Under the pieces are notes generated by a model that was not told where the DNA came from, searched no databases, and worked only from the letters and a program-made list of their open reading frames with translations. The translations under genes were made by a program, and so were the position numbers. Of a stretch of 56,475 nt of DNA, positions 45,406-53,201 are shown in pieces (position 1 is the first letter of the stretch; every line of letters begins with the position of its first letter). The stretch is from Caryophanales bacterium UBA6865 (GTDB lineage: Bacteria > Bacillota_I > Bacilli_A > RFN20 > CAG-826): the NCBI GenBank assembly GCA_002449265.1, contig DKCV01000003.1, forward strand, positions 1 to 56,475, given 5' to 3'.

Positions 45406-45444
45406 CGATATCTTGCTAAAGTGTTCACTAGTACTGAACACTTT
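45382..45444. repeat. GTTCACT-n3-ACTGAACACTTTT repeat pair with palindrome
   Basis: Two copies start at 45382 and 45423 (41-bp period). The right one forms a 10-bp inverted repeat, AAAGTGTTCA and TGAACACTTT with loop CTAGTAC (45418-45444). Partial relatives occur near 47493 and 54894. Operator or terminator-like; it lies just past the stop of the 45455 gene. Confidence 0.55.
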
Positions 45445-45454
45445 TGCGCTGGTG

Positions 45455-46075
45455 TCACTTGTCTAAAATCAAAACGCGGCTAAGGAAAGAACGAGTCGGG
45501 CAATCCAATACATGGCTCAATTTATTTGCCTCCTCTAAGCCAATTCGATTCAACGATTCGTTATTCTTCATGCGGAAAAGAGTGGTTTTTGAGATTCCGG
45601 TTTGCTGGACGATCTTAATATAAGAAATACCTCTTTTTTTCTTAAGACATTCAAGCACACTTCGTTCATGTTCTCGTTTTAAATATAGCTCAATAATTCG
45701 TTCAGGATCCATTTCGTGATAAGGAAGGAACAAATCCTTCATTTCACGAATTGGTAGCAATAAAGATATCCTAAAAAGAGAAGCCCCTACGCTTAAGAAT
45801 ATCCGGGCATAGGATTCTCCAATCCAATAATAGATAGAATCAGAAACATATTGATTTGGTAATTCTGCGGCATGGAATACTCTTTTGAATAAATCGCCTG
45901 CTGTATCAGCCAATAAATCGGCTATTTCTCCCCTCTCCAAAGATTCGAAGACTTCTGAACAAGCAAGTCTTCCCATAAGTAAATCGATTGGCACAGCATC
46001 TTGCGATAAAGACATTTCAAAGAAGGAGGCAATTCTTTCTATTATTTCGCTAGAATACTTATTAACGTTTTCCAT
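45455..46075 (-). CDS. HTH protein paired with the DUF3990 gene
   Basis: 206 residues from the ATG at 46075, chosen because AGGGA lies 8 bases upstream; earlier ATGs would overlap the DUF3990 gene by almost 100 bases. It overlaps that gene by 14 bases. The first 140 residues are helical without a recognised domain. The last 60 form a helix-turn-helix (SYIKIVQQTGISKTTLFRMK and EEANKLSHVLD) of Cro/C1-like pattern. Together with DUF3990 it looks like a two-gene toxin-antitoxin-type or regulatory unit, this being the DNA-binding or neutralising partner (inference). Confidence 0.72.
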   Translation of the reverse strand: MENVNKYSSEIIERIASFFEMSLSQDAVPIDLLMGRLACSEVFESLERGEIADLLADTAGDLFKRVFHAAELPNQYVSDSIYYWIGESYARIFLSVGASLFRISLLLPIREMKDLFLPYHEMDPERIIELYLKREHERSVLECLKKKRGISYIKIVQQTGISKTTLFRMKNNESLNRIGLEEANKLSHVLDCPTRSFLSRVLILDK

Positions 46076-46715
46076 AGAGCTTTTCCCTAATAAATACGCC
46101 ATTTCTTTGATCGACGCTATCGATAATGTCTTGGTAGTCATCGCTTGCTTTCTCAATTAGAGCTATATAGGAATGGAGATAGTTACTCTCTATTCTTGCT
46201 GCATTTAAGAAGCGAATTCTTTGAAAGGCCTTTGAAGAAATGAGAACATATTGCGCCCCTAATTTGCCAAGCTTTAACGCTTTTACTAGTGACTCATAAT
46301 CCAATTGACTGCTTAGGAAATCTTTGCAATATCGAAAATATCGATCATCTGCGCGGTAGCCAATAACAATGTCTGCCCCTACAAGTGAAATCGGATAAGC
46401 TTTAAAAAGATCTTCGAGCAGAGTTTTGTATTTCCTTCGATCCATTTCATCTAGCGTCCGATGCTGCAAAAGCAATGAAATCCAATACATTGCGTCTAGA
46501 CTCGTTAAATCAAGGATATTTAAACCTTCTTCATTCATTTCGTATTGGTTGCAGTAGCCAGCCCCACCATTTCGGTTCGCCCAAATACAAGCAGCATTCT
46601 TATCTAACGTGCAATAAAACCCGTATCCATAATCATTCTTCGCGGATCCTTTGCCTAGTGTTGGTGCTTCAATCATTCTTTCTGAGCCATGATAAATAAT
46701 GACTTTTCGTTTCAT
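46062..46715 (-). CDS. DUF3990 family protein (probable ADP-ribosyltransferase fold)
   Basis: 217 residues from the ATG at 46715, just before the family's first strand IIYHGS; an ATG at 46742 with AAAGG upstream would add nine residues. Hallmarks: IYHGSERMIEAP, KNDYGYGFYCT, ACIWAN, LNILDLT and later VIGYRADDRYF. The His in YHGS and the GYGFY motif recall the H-Y-E layout of ADP-ribosyltransferases, which has been proposed for this family. It is followed by an overlapping HTH gene, so a toxin-antitoxin-like role is plausible but unproven. Confidence 0.82.
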   Translation of the reverse strand: MKRKVIIYHGSERMIEAPTLGKGSAKNDYGYGFYCTLDKNAACIWANRNGGAGYCNQYEMNEEGLNILDLTSLDAMYWISLLLQHRTLDEMDRRKYKTLLEDLFKAYPISLVGADIVIGYRADDRYFRYCKDFLSSQLDYESLVKALKLGKLGAQYVLISSKAFQRIRFLNAARIESNYLHSYIALIEKASDDYQDIIDSVDQRNGVFIREKLYGKR

Positions 46716-46743
46716 GGTATAATCATAACAAAAAAGTACCATA

Positions 46744-47031
46744 TTAGGAACCTTTTTCAGTCCTTTTAATACTATTTATGAAATTAAGTTCCGCTTTTGA
46801 CACTTTTAGCAATATGTTGTTTTCGACCATCAAAAAGACTATGCGCTTTTTATTCAATAGGATTTTTATATTACGAAAATCACCCTTTGCCATCATAATG
46901 GCTATAGATGCCTCAACGCGAAGATAAGGCTCGGTTTCGAGATAGTCATGAGCGACGAATACGCTAGGAGATGCTGCGGCTACGTCAGGATAAGGAACAC
47001 CTCGAAACATTATAGATACAAAAAGGGGCAA
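46744..47031 (-). CDS. Small doubtful ORF before DUF3990
   Basis: Up to 95 residues. The C-terminal half (FRNIKILLNKKRIVFLM, KAELNFINSIKR) looks protein-like and its TAA ends two bases before the upstream ATG of the DUF3990 gene, as in an operon. The N-terminal part runs into the GC-rich transposase remnant and has no ribosome site. Perhaps the 3' end of a gene disrupted by the insertion. No family is recognised. Confidence 0.25.
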   Translation of the reverse strand: MPLFVSIMFRGVPYPDVAAASPSVFVAHDYLETEPYLRVEASIAIMMAKGDFRNIKILLNKKRIVFLMVENNILLKVSKAELNFINSIKRTEKGS

Positions 47032-47456
47032 GGAAGGCTATTTCGAAGGCCTGCCCGGCTTCCTCGAGCTGAAAAAAGTACCCGGACATGGAGACGATAT
47101 TCCACACCGACCACGGGTCCGTGTACTCTTCGAAGGCCTTCAACGAGCTCCTTCTCCCATATGATATCACAAGGACGATGTCCGATCCCGGCGCGCCGAC
47201 CCAGAACGGCGCGATGGAATCGATCAACGGCTGGGTCAAGACCGAGCTTTTCATCGATTCCCCCATCAAGGATTGCGAGGACGTCCCCGCCCAAGTCAGG
47301 GAATACATAAGGTTCTTCAACGAGGGAAGGCCGATGTTTTGCCTTGGCTATCTGACCCCGAAATAGTACAAGGAAGAGTGCTTTAAGAAGCTCGGTGGCT
47401 CCAAAGCCCCAAGAACCAGTCTAGGACTTCCTGCAAAACTGTCTACTTATCGTTAG
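47020..47456 (+). pseudogene. IS3-type transposase OrfB fragment, decayed
   Basis: The frame at 47070-47366 contains MTETIF-like TIFHTDHGSVYSSKAF, APTQNGAMESINGWVKTE and YIRFFNEGRPMF, the second Asp and the Glu of the DDE integrase core of IS150-like elements. A TAG at 47364-47366 interrupts LTPK-(stop)-YKEECFKKLGG; reading CAG there continues the protein to TAG at 47456. An extra base near 47080 breaks the frame upstream. It is visibly GC-richer than all surrounding DNA, so it came from another genome. No terminal inverted repeats found. Confidence 0.8.
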
Positions 47457-47730
47457 TTAGTGCAAATAAAAAAGAAAGCGCAAACTGCTAATGTGTTCAC
47501 TACCACTAAACATTTTTAAAGCACCAAAGCGTTGGCCTTTTTTGTATATAAAACCACTCACAAATAAAAAGCTATGAAATAATCTTGATGAAGAAAAAGA
47601 CAAATAGGCAAGATACTTGGAGTAAACGTTACTCTTTCCCCTTCTTGTCGTAATCGAAAGATTCTTTGATTGACTAGGAAGAATTCGATAAAGTGACATT
47701 CTATTTCAAGCGGTGCTTTCTAGAACGATA

Positions 47731-49125
47731 TTAATCCAATTTTATATCGTAGAAATCATCCAAGGAATACGCGATTTTAGCCTTTGCTTTGGCTTCGGGG
47801 GTGAAACCTTTTTTAGAAATAAAACCCAGTCGATAAAAAGGGAGGGGTGAAGAGGGAGCTTGATTTTCTTCTTCGCGGATTTCTGCTATACCAATCGGAT
47901 CTTTTGTGAATTTGCATTCATAGGAAATAAAGCCATTTTTATCCTGGGTCACGACATCAAATTGAAGATTTTTCTTCGCTTTTGAATCATTAAAACTATA
48001 AGTACCAATCTTAAAGAATGGGGGGTTGATGTCACCAATTTTGTTCTTCCGAATCAAGAACTCTTTTCCTACTTTCTCAAAAGCTTTCGGAAGATAATAT
48101 TTTAAAAAATCAGGTTCAACCATTTCCCGATAAAAGACATCTTTCCCCATAAAAGAAAGGGAGGAAGTATTTGAGAAAATATAGCGGAAAAAGAAACGCA
48201 AAAGATTGTCCTCAAAATCGTAATACGTCTGTTTTTTGTTTCGCTCATCATTGATGGGCGCGACTTTCGCCAAGAAATGGAGACCAATCCCTTTTGAAAG
48301 AGCGTATTCCGGTCTAGCGTTCTCCCCTAAGGCGGAAATCAAGTCGCTAAATTTGTGCTTTCCAAGAGCGATAAGATTAAGGACGCTATTGAGCGAGGCG
48401 ACCTTCCCTCCTTCGCTTTCGACCATTTCTTGGCACAAAAGAGTCATTGCTGAGGTCCCTACGCCAAAAAGATCTTTGATATTATCGGCGACACTTCGGT
48501 TTGAATCAACCAAAGATAAGGCATATGGTAAACCACCAAAAACCGCGTAGGCTTTGAATTTCTCTTCATCCGAATAAGTGGGGAAAAATTTCGATGCATC
48601 GTAATAATCAAATTCATGGATTTCCTCAATGAGATCAAAATGCCCATGTAATGGAGAAGAGCGGTCTATGATGCTTTGCATCAAATCGCAATACGATCCC
48701 GATAAAATCAATTTTAGATGCAAGTTGTCGCTTTTCCGTAAATCGATAGTCCTTGCAAGAATCGCATCGACCCCATTCTCCCCTCCTAACGGAAGATAGG
48801 AGAATTCATCAAGGACAAAGGTGATTTTTCGGTTCATCGCAGCGAGGAATATTGCGTCAAAAAGCTCGTCGAAACTTGAAAACTTGGCATAGGCAGGCAG
48901 GTCTAGAGCAAGTTTCGCTTCTTTTTCTAGCAAAGAAAGGTTGATGGAAGGAAGCGCCTTCTTGCATTCGCAATGAAGTATAACCCCTTTTTCACCCGCG
49001 AGGGCTTGCTTGATGATTTCGGTCTTCCCAACTCGCCTTCGCCCGAATAACATCATGGCTTTATAGTCATCGCCGCTGATTAATTCTTTGAGCTTTCTAA
49101 TTTCTTCTTTTCTTCCGATAAACAT
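47731..49125 (-). CDS. ATPase_2/DUF234-type ATP-binding protein
   Basis: 464 residues from the ATG at 49125, preceded by AGGGTG 6 bases upstream; a GTG inside that site is less likely. It opens with MFIGRKEEI, typical of archaeal-type ATPases (ATPase_2). Walker A FGRRRVGKTE (about 28-37), Walker B ITFVLDEFSYLP (about 100-111), a LSGSYCDLM sensor. The C-terminal DUF234-like part has a nuclease-like FDVVTQDKNGFISYECKFT. Function of the family is not established. Unlike the DUF4143 and AlbA_2 genes here, it has only a weak two-copy repeat upstream (ACAAAT at 49150 and 49165). Confidence 0.83.
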   Translation of the reverse strand: MFIGRKEEIRKLKELISGDDYKAMMLFGRRRVGKTEIIKQALAGEKGVILHCECKKALPSINLSLLEKEAKLALDLPAYAKFSSFDELFDAIFLAAMNRKITFVLDEFSYLPLGGENGVDAILARTIDLRKSDNLHLKLILSGSYCDLMQSIIDRSSPLHGHFDLIEEIHEFDYYDASKFFPTYSDEEKFKAYAVFGGLPYALSLVDSNRSVADNIKDLFGVGTSAMTLLCQEMVESEGGKVASLNSVLNLIALGKHKFSDLISALGENARPEYALSKGIGLHFLAKVAPINDERNKKQTYYDFEDNLLRFFFRYIFSNTSSLSFMGKDVFYREMVEPDFLKYYLPKAFEKVGKEFLIRKNKIGDINPPFFKIGTYSFNDSKAKKNLQFDVVTQDKNGFISYECKFTKDPIGIAEIREEENQAPSSPLPFYRLGFISKKGFTPEAKAKAKIAYSLDDFYDIKLD

Positions 49126-49217
49126 TTTTATCACCCTGCAAATTTTAACACAAATTTTTTTGGGACAAATATTTTTGTATAAAACCTAAACTTTTCAAAG
49201 AAAATACTATCATACGA

Positions 49218-49462
49218 CTAATTTGATAGCTTTTTCGTAGCTTCGATTATGGTGGATTCTATCTCTTTTTTCTCGACGCCAAGCTTCTTTAAGATTTCTT
49301 GCTGCAATGCCGTTAAAGCGTATTTCTGCAGATAGATTCCGTTTATCTTTGTCATGATGATTTTATCTAAGGCCAAAAGGATTTTTTTGCGTTGTCAGAT
49401 TGGATAGCCTTTAACCAATTCCCTCTATAAATCGTCCAGGACTCATTTTGTAATATAGGGGG
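49218..49462 (-). pseudogene. Remnant of an unrecognised protein
   Basis: On the minus strand an 80-codon stretch reads as protein: ILQNESWTIYRGNWLKAIQ, then after one missing base in an A7 run (plus-strand T7 at 49382-49388) KKILLALDKIIM, YLQKYALTALQQEIL and a charged helix ending KKLSN. No start codon or ribosome site. Stop TAG at 49218. Probably the 3' remains of a gene; the helical tail could suit a phage holin-like or regulatory protein, but I do not recognise it. Confidence 0.45.
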
Positions 49463-49482
49463 TGACTATGAGCTCAGCTCCT

Positions 49483-49560
49483 AGGATTCCATCTTTAATA
49501 GGATAAGCGGAAGAGACGTGGGTCAAACACACATAATTCGAGGTGCCGTCTCTAAAAACA
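49483..49560. repeat. Dispersed repeat family C, copy 1
   Basis: Matches 52973-53050: both contain TTCCATC, GGATAAGCGGAA and ACATAATT followed by a GGYRC block. A short third copy (GCACATAATTCG) is at 54569-54580. Confidence 0.55.
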
Positions 49561-49667
49561 AAGAGATTATAAATCTAGAGTAAACACTCATTTTGCCAGT
49601 GTAAGAAAGAAAATAAACAAGATAACATATACAAAAGCAGCATAATTACTAGTCTTCTTTGCAACTA

Positions 49668-49730
49668 TGAAGTTAAAGTGAAACTCTACTTCATTCTTAC
49701 TTCACTCTTTACTTCATTTTGAGTGAAGTG
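49668..49730. repeat. Cluster of ACTTCA sites
   Basis: ACTTCA at 49688, 49699 and 49711 (spacing 11 and 12) with inverted TGAAGT at 49668 and 49724. The helical-turn spacing suggests protein-binding sites. No adjacent gene start explains them. Confidence 0.4.
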
Positions 49731-50116
49731 ACATTTTTTGTCCGGATCGTAATGCCACTAAACGGAGAAATATTCTTTTTATGATAGTAGGATCCCCACT
49801 ATTTCTATGATTCGAATTGGACATTCTTTCTATAGAGGCCCTCTAACCAATGAGGGGTTTTAAGGTCATAAAGGGAGTGTTCACGAATAGGTTTAGTATG
49901 ATCAATTGCCTATCAGCCACAGATTCAACGTATTTGTCGCTCAATCTCTTCACGTGGATGGCACTTAACAGAATGATATATAGGGAGTTAGCTGGAAACA
50001 AATGACCTCACATTGGTATCATCCGATATTTCAAAAGCGTCCCAGAACGAAAATGTCAACAAAAAGTAAATAAGAAAAATACTTCTTGATTTTTACATCA
50101 CTCCCCATAATCCTTA

Positions 50117-50380
50117 TAGGCGAAAAGCATGGATGAGGAAGAGTAATTCTTTCGAGCCTATTAGAGAGCTCTAGCTGGTGGAAATGAGCAGGCAAAGGAG
50201 AACGAACATGGCCTCTGAGCTGAAAGGTGAAAGAATAGTAGCCTTCTCCGGGTAAGCCCGTAATCGCAGATGAGTTTGCTAGAACTCTCAAAGGTGAAAT
50301 GAGCGATCATTTCATGAAATAAGGTGGTACCACGGGTAATATATCCGTCCTTAGGAAAAGCATTCTAAGGACGGTTTTTT
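50117..50380 (+). promoter_or_regulatory. T-box riboswitch, methionine specifier
   Basis: Conserved parts in order: GAGGAAGAGTA and AGAGAG of stem I (about 50132-50169), a specifier loop GAAC-ATG-G with AUG at 50208-50210 (Met), the T-box AGGTGGTACCACGGG at 50322-50336, and the terminator stem. It senses uncharged tRNA-Met, which pairs with the specifier and T-box to favour antitermination and expression of metNIQ. The left limit is approximate. Confidence 0.93.
50345..50380 (+). terminator. T-box leader terminator
   Basis: Perfect 10-bp stem CCGTCCTTAG/CTAAGGACGG followed by six T. The left arm partly overlaps sequence next to the T-box, as needed for the competing antiterminator. Confidence 0.93.
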
Positions 50381-50397
50381 CGTCCAGAAAGGAGAAA

Positions 50398-51384
50398 ATG
50401 GCATTACTCGAAATTAAGCACCTTACAAAGAAATACGGTGAAAAAGTCGTTCTTGACGACGTGTCTTTAGAAATCAACAAGGGCGATATCTATGGAATAT
50501 TGGGCTTATCCGGGGCGGGAAAATCGACTTTGGTACGCTGTATCAATTCTTTAGAAGATTTCCAAGAAGGAGAGATTAGCTTTAACGGAGAGCTTCTTTG
50601 CGATTACTCGAAGAGAATAAGTCGAGAAAATCGTAAGAAAATCGGCATGATTTTCCAGTCTTTTAACCTCCTTACGCAAAGAAACGCTCTAGATAATGTC
50701 AAACTCGGATTGAAGTTCAACCACGTCGATAGAAAGGAGAGAGAAAAGATTGCGTTAGAGGCCTTAAAAAGGGTCGGCCTAGAAAAAGAGAAAGACAAAT
50801 ACCCATCCGAACTATCGGGTGGGCAATGTCAAAGAGTCGCAATCGCAAGGGTCCTTGCCTTAAAGCCAGATATCTTGCTACTAGATGAAGCAACCTCCGC
50901 CTTAGATCCTGAAACCACTTCCTCGATCCTTGCTTTATTAGATTCCTTAAACAAAGAATACGGTCTAACCATCATCATGATTTCTCACCAAATGAACGTG
51001 ATTGAGAAAATCTGTAATAAAGTCGCTATTCTCGACCAGGCAAAAATCGTGGAAAAAGGGAGTGTATCCGATATCTTCTTGAACCCAAAGACGGAAATTA
51101 CGAAAAAACTAGTCTATTCCGATGAAGTTCATTCCTCTTTTAAGAAGAACAAGTTCCTACGAATCGTGTTTGATGGGAACGTCGATGAGCCTCTTATCTC
51201 TAAAATTGTCCTTAATTGCAAGATCATGGTTTCCATCGAATATGCCTCTAATAAAGTCGTGGATGGCAAAATGTTTGGGCAAACGATAATTCATTGCCCA
51301 AAAGAGGAAAAAGATTTGGAGAAGCTCAAAAAGTATTTGAGCTACAAAAAGGTTCGTTTTGAGGAGATTACGCATGCAAATTGA
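50398..51384 (+). CDS. metN: Methionine ABC transporter ATP-binding protein MetN
   Basis: 328 residues. ABC ATPase with GLSGAGKST (about 38-46), LSGGQCQRVAIAR signature (about 138) and LLLDEATSALD. After about residue 255 a NIL-type domain follows, which in MetN binds methionine and inhibits transport. AAAGGAG precedes the ATG. First gene after the Met T-box; overlaps metI by 11 bases. Powers import of methionine (D- or L-). Confidence 0.95.
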   Translation: MALLEIKHLTKKYGEKVVLDDVSLEINKGDIYGILGLSGAGKSTLVRCINSLEDFQEGEISFNGELLCDYSKRISRENRKKIGMIFQSFNLLTQRNALDNVKLGLKFNHVDRKEREKIALEALKRVGLEKEKDKYPSELSGGQCQRVAIARVLALKPDILLLDEATSALDPETTSSILALLDSLNKEYGLTIIMISHQMNVIEKICNKVAILDQAKIVEKGSVSDIFLNPKTEITKKLVYSDEVHSSFKKNKFLRIVFDGNVDEPLISKIVLNCKIMVSIEYASNKVVDGKMFGQTIIHCPKEEKDLEKLKKYLSYKKVRFEEITHAN

Positions 51385-52042
51385 TATTTGGAAAATAACA
51401 TTAGAGACGTTATTAATGACCTTTCTATCGACTATGCTTGCTTATTTAATCGGATTACCTCTTGGGGTGCTATTGAATGTGACAAGCAAAAACGGGCTAC
51501 ACCCAAAAAAAGGAGTTAATTTGTGTTTAGGGACAATCGTGAATTTCCTTCGTAGCGTACCTTGCTTAATCCTCACCGTCATCCTTTTGCCGTTGAACCG
51601 TTTGCTACTAGGAAGGGGGACAGGGGTTTGGTATACGATGGTCATCCCTCTTTTCTTCTCTAGTTTCGCCTATGTCGCTAGAAATGTAGAGCAATCCCTT
51701 CAAGATGTCGATGCGGGCGTTATCGAAGCGGCCAAATCCCTAGGCGCGAGCGATTTCCAAATCGTCACAAACGTCCTTCTAATAGAAGCAAGGAGTTCCT
51801 TGGTGCTAGGAGTTGCTATCACCCTTGTTAACGTGCTCGGATATACCTCGTTTGCCTATAACATCGGCGCAGGCGGATTAATCAGTGAGATTTGGTCCTA
51901 CTACACCAAAAACACCGCGGATTTCTTAACGAGTTGGACGTTCTGGTTCTTGATTCTTCTTGTCGTTATCATCGTGCAAACTATTCAAGAGCTCGGCCTA
52001 CTTTTGGCCAAAAAATTCGATAAAAGAAAAACATTGAAATGA
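51374..52042 (+). CDS. metI: Methionine ABC transporter permease MetI
   Basis: 222 residues from the ATG at 51374 (GAGGAG 7 bases upstream, inside the metN end). Five hydrophobic helices and the EAA-loop-like VIEAAKSLGASDFQIVTNVLL that docks on MetN, plus the family motif GYTSFAYNIGAGGLI. Forms the membrane channel of the MetNIQ importer. Followed after 12 bases by metQ. Confidence 0.94.
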   Translation: MQIDIWKITLETLLMTFLSTMLAYLIGLPLGVLLNVTSKNGLHPKKGVNLCLGTIVNFLRSVPCLILTVILLPLNRLLLGRGTGVWYTMVIPLFFSSFAYVARNVEQSLQDVDAGVIEAAKSLGASDFQIVTNVLLIEARSSLVLGVAITLVNVLGYTSFAYNIGAGGLISEIWSYYTKNTADFLTSWTFWFLILLVVIIVQTIQELGLLLAKKFDKRKTLK

Positions 52043-52054
52043 GGAAATACAAAA

Positions 52055-52891
52055 ATGAAAAAATACTTTGGATTATTGTTCGCTTTAATTTTCTTGCCTC
52101 TTACTAGCTGTAGCAAAGAGGACGATAAGCTCATCGTAATCGCCGCGAGTGAAATCCCTCACGCGGAAATCCTAAACGAGGCGGTGAAGCCTTTATTAGA
52201 GGAAAAAGGCTACAAATTGGAGGTCAAGACTCTCGACTGGACATTACAAAACGATGGAGTCCTCAATGGCGACTATGACGCGAATTATTTTCAGCATCGC
52301 CCCTACCTAGAGCAGTTTGATTCTAAGAAGAACGAATATGACCCCGATTATACGTATACGTTGCTCTTCCCTCTTGCCTCCGTCCATTTTGAGCCGTTAC
52401 GGATCTATCCTGGGAAAAAAGGAGCCGAGGATTTTGAAAAGAATAAAAAAGACGCTACCTATGAAATATGCAACGACGTTTCTAACGAGATACGAGCCTT
52501 GGATTTGCTTAAGGCAAACGGAATCATCGATGACTATAAGAAGGATGAAAAGGGGAATCCAATCAACCTTCCCTCCAACATCAAGCCGATATCCGAGAAC
52601 TTGCTAGTTTCTTCTATGGGCGACTATGACTACGCAGTTCTTCCAACCAACACTGCGTTAACCGGCAAATTAGTCGCAGACCCCTCATTGCCTACAGAAG
52701 GAGATGAAGTGAAAGACCTTAGGGCAAATGTCATTGCCGCGAATCTAAAGAAATACAACACCGATACCGTCTATCGAGAAAAAATCGATGTCCTAGCGGA
52801 TTGCGCATTGGACTCTAGTGTGAGTAGTTTCATCGTCGAACGTTACCAAGGTGTCATTGCTCCAGCCCAAAAAGACTTAAGAAAGGGGTAA
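52055..52891 (+). CDS. metQ: Methionine-binding lipoprotein MetQ
   Basis: 278 residues, lipobox LPLTSC (Cys19). NlpA/MetQ fold with KLIVIAASEIPHAEIL, NDGVLNGDYDANYFQH and YDYAVLPTNTAL motifs. GAGG lies upstream of the ATG. It captures methionine outside the membrane and delivers it to MetI-MetN. Last gene of the T-box-controlled operon; no clear terminator follows. Confidence 0.93.
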   Translation: MKKYFGLLFALIFLPLTSCSKEDDKLIVIAASEIPHAEILNEAVKPLLEEKGYKLEVKTLDWTLQNDGVLNGDYDANYFQHRPYLEQFDSKKNEYDPDYTYTLLFPLASVHFEPLRIYPGKKGAEDFEKNKKDATYEICNDVSNEIRALDLLKANGIIDDYKKDEKGNPINLPSNIKPISENLLVSSMGDYDYAVLPTNTALTGKLVADPSLPTEGDEVKDLRANVIAANLKKYNTDTVYREKIDVLADCALDSSVSSFIVERYQGVIAPAQKDLRKG

Positions 52892-52972
52892 TCGATATTA
52901 AGGGTTATTCCATTTCTTCGCCATCCTTTTAATTACGCAACCATCCCTAAACGAAATATTGTCAACAGTCCT

Positions 52973-53050
52973 TAAGTTCCATCCTCAATCGGATAAGCGG
53001 AACGGATACGGATTGGTGCAAATGCACATAATTTAAGGCACTCTCCAAGG
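52973..53050. repeat. Dispersed repeat family C, copy 2
   Basis: Related to 49483-49560 over its length, sharing TTCCATC, GGATAAGCGGAA and ACATAATT. It sits just left of the CGTTTTATCC array. Confidence 0.55.
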
Positions 53051-53077
53051 AGAAAACACATCATTTCTTGTAACTCT

Positions 53078-53155
53078 CGTTTTATCCGCTTTTTTGATAT
53101 ATCATATCATGCGTTTTATCCATGTTTTTCATATTTTACATCTTGCGTTTTATCC
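53078..53155. repeat. Three direct repeats, exact 34-bp period, before the 53202 ATPase
   Basis: CGTTTTATCC at 53078, 53112 and 53146, the last two extended to TGCGTTTTATCCA. Spacers are AT-rich. The array ends 47 bases before the ATPase ATG. Sequence unrelated to the other arrays. Confidence 0.82.
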
Positions 53156-53201
53156 AAAAAAAGTAATAATCTTTCTTAGAAAGGGCAAATGAAAACGAGG
53201 T

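Larger units (their letters stand above)
44975..45454. other. Intergenic region holding duplicated segment copy A
   Basis: No gene in 480 bases. From 45096 to about 45405 it matches 54615-54915 over its whole length with many substitutions and small gaps. It contains two repeat pairs described separately. I see no coding potential on either strand. Confidence 0.55.
49466..50116. other. Intergenic region before the met operon
   Basis: 650 bases with no gene. Contains one copy of a dispersed repeat (49483-49560) and a cluster of ACTTCA sites (49668-49730). The promoter of the T-box leader should lie near its right end; I cannot pick it with confidence. Confidence 0.45.
52892..53201. other. Intergenic region with repeat C copy and three-repeat array
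   Basis: 310 bases with no gene. Contains repeat C copy 2 (52973-53050), the CGTTTTATCC array (53078-53155) and a possible six-codon leader ORF (53189-53209, MKTRYV) whose stop overlaps the ATPase start. Confidence 0.5.

Noticed and set aside
45885..46160. Plus-strand ORF over the HTH gene
   Set aside because: Complement of the HTH gene; no ribosome site or domain.
46948..47310. 120-residue Arg/Pro/Ser-rich plus-strand ORF and 94-111-residue minus-strand ORFs over the same bases
   Set aside because: They are other-frame readings of the GC-rich transposase fragment, whose own frame shows the integrase motifs.
47457..47699. 80-codon minus-strand ORF past the DUF234 ATPase gene
   Set aside because: Ser/Leu/Phe-rich reading typical of non-coding AT-rich DNA; no ribosome site or motif.
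49141..49175. Direct-repeat array before the DUF234 ATPase
   Set aside because: Only two copies of ACAAAT followed by T-rich sequence, 15 bases apart, within AT-rich DNA; within chance expectation by eye.
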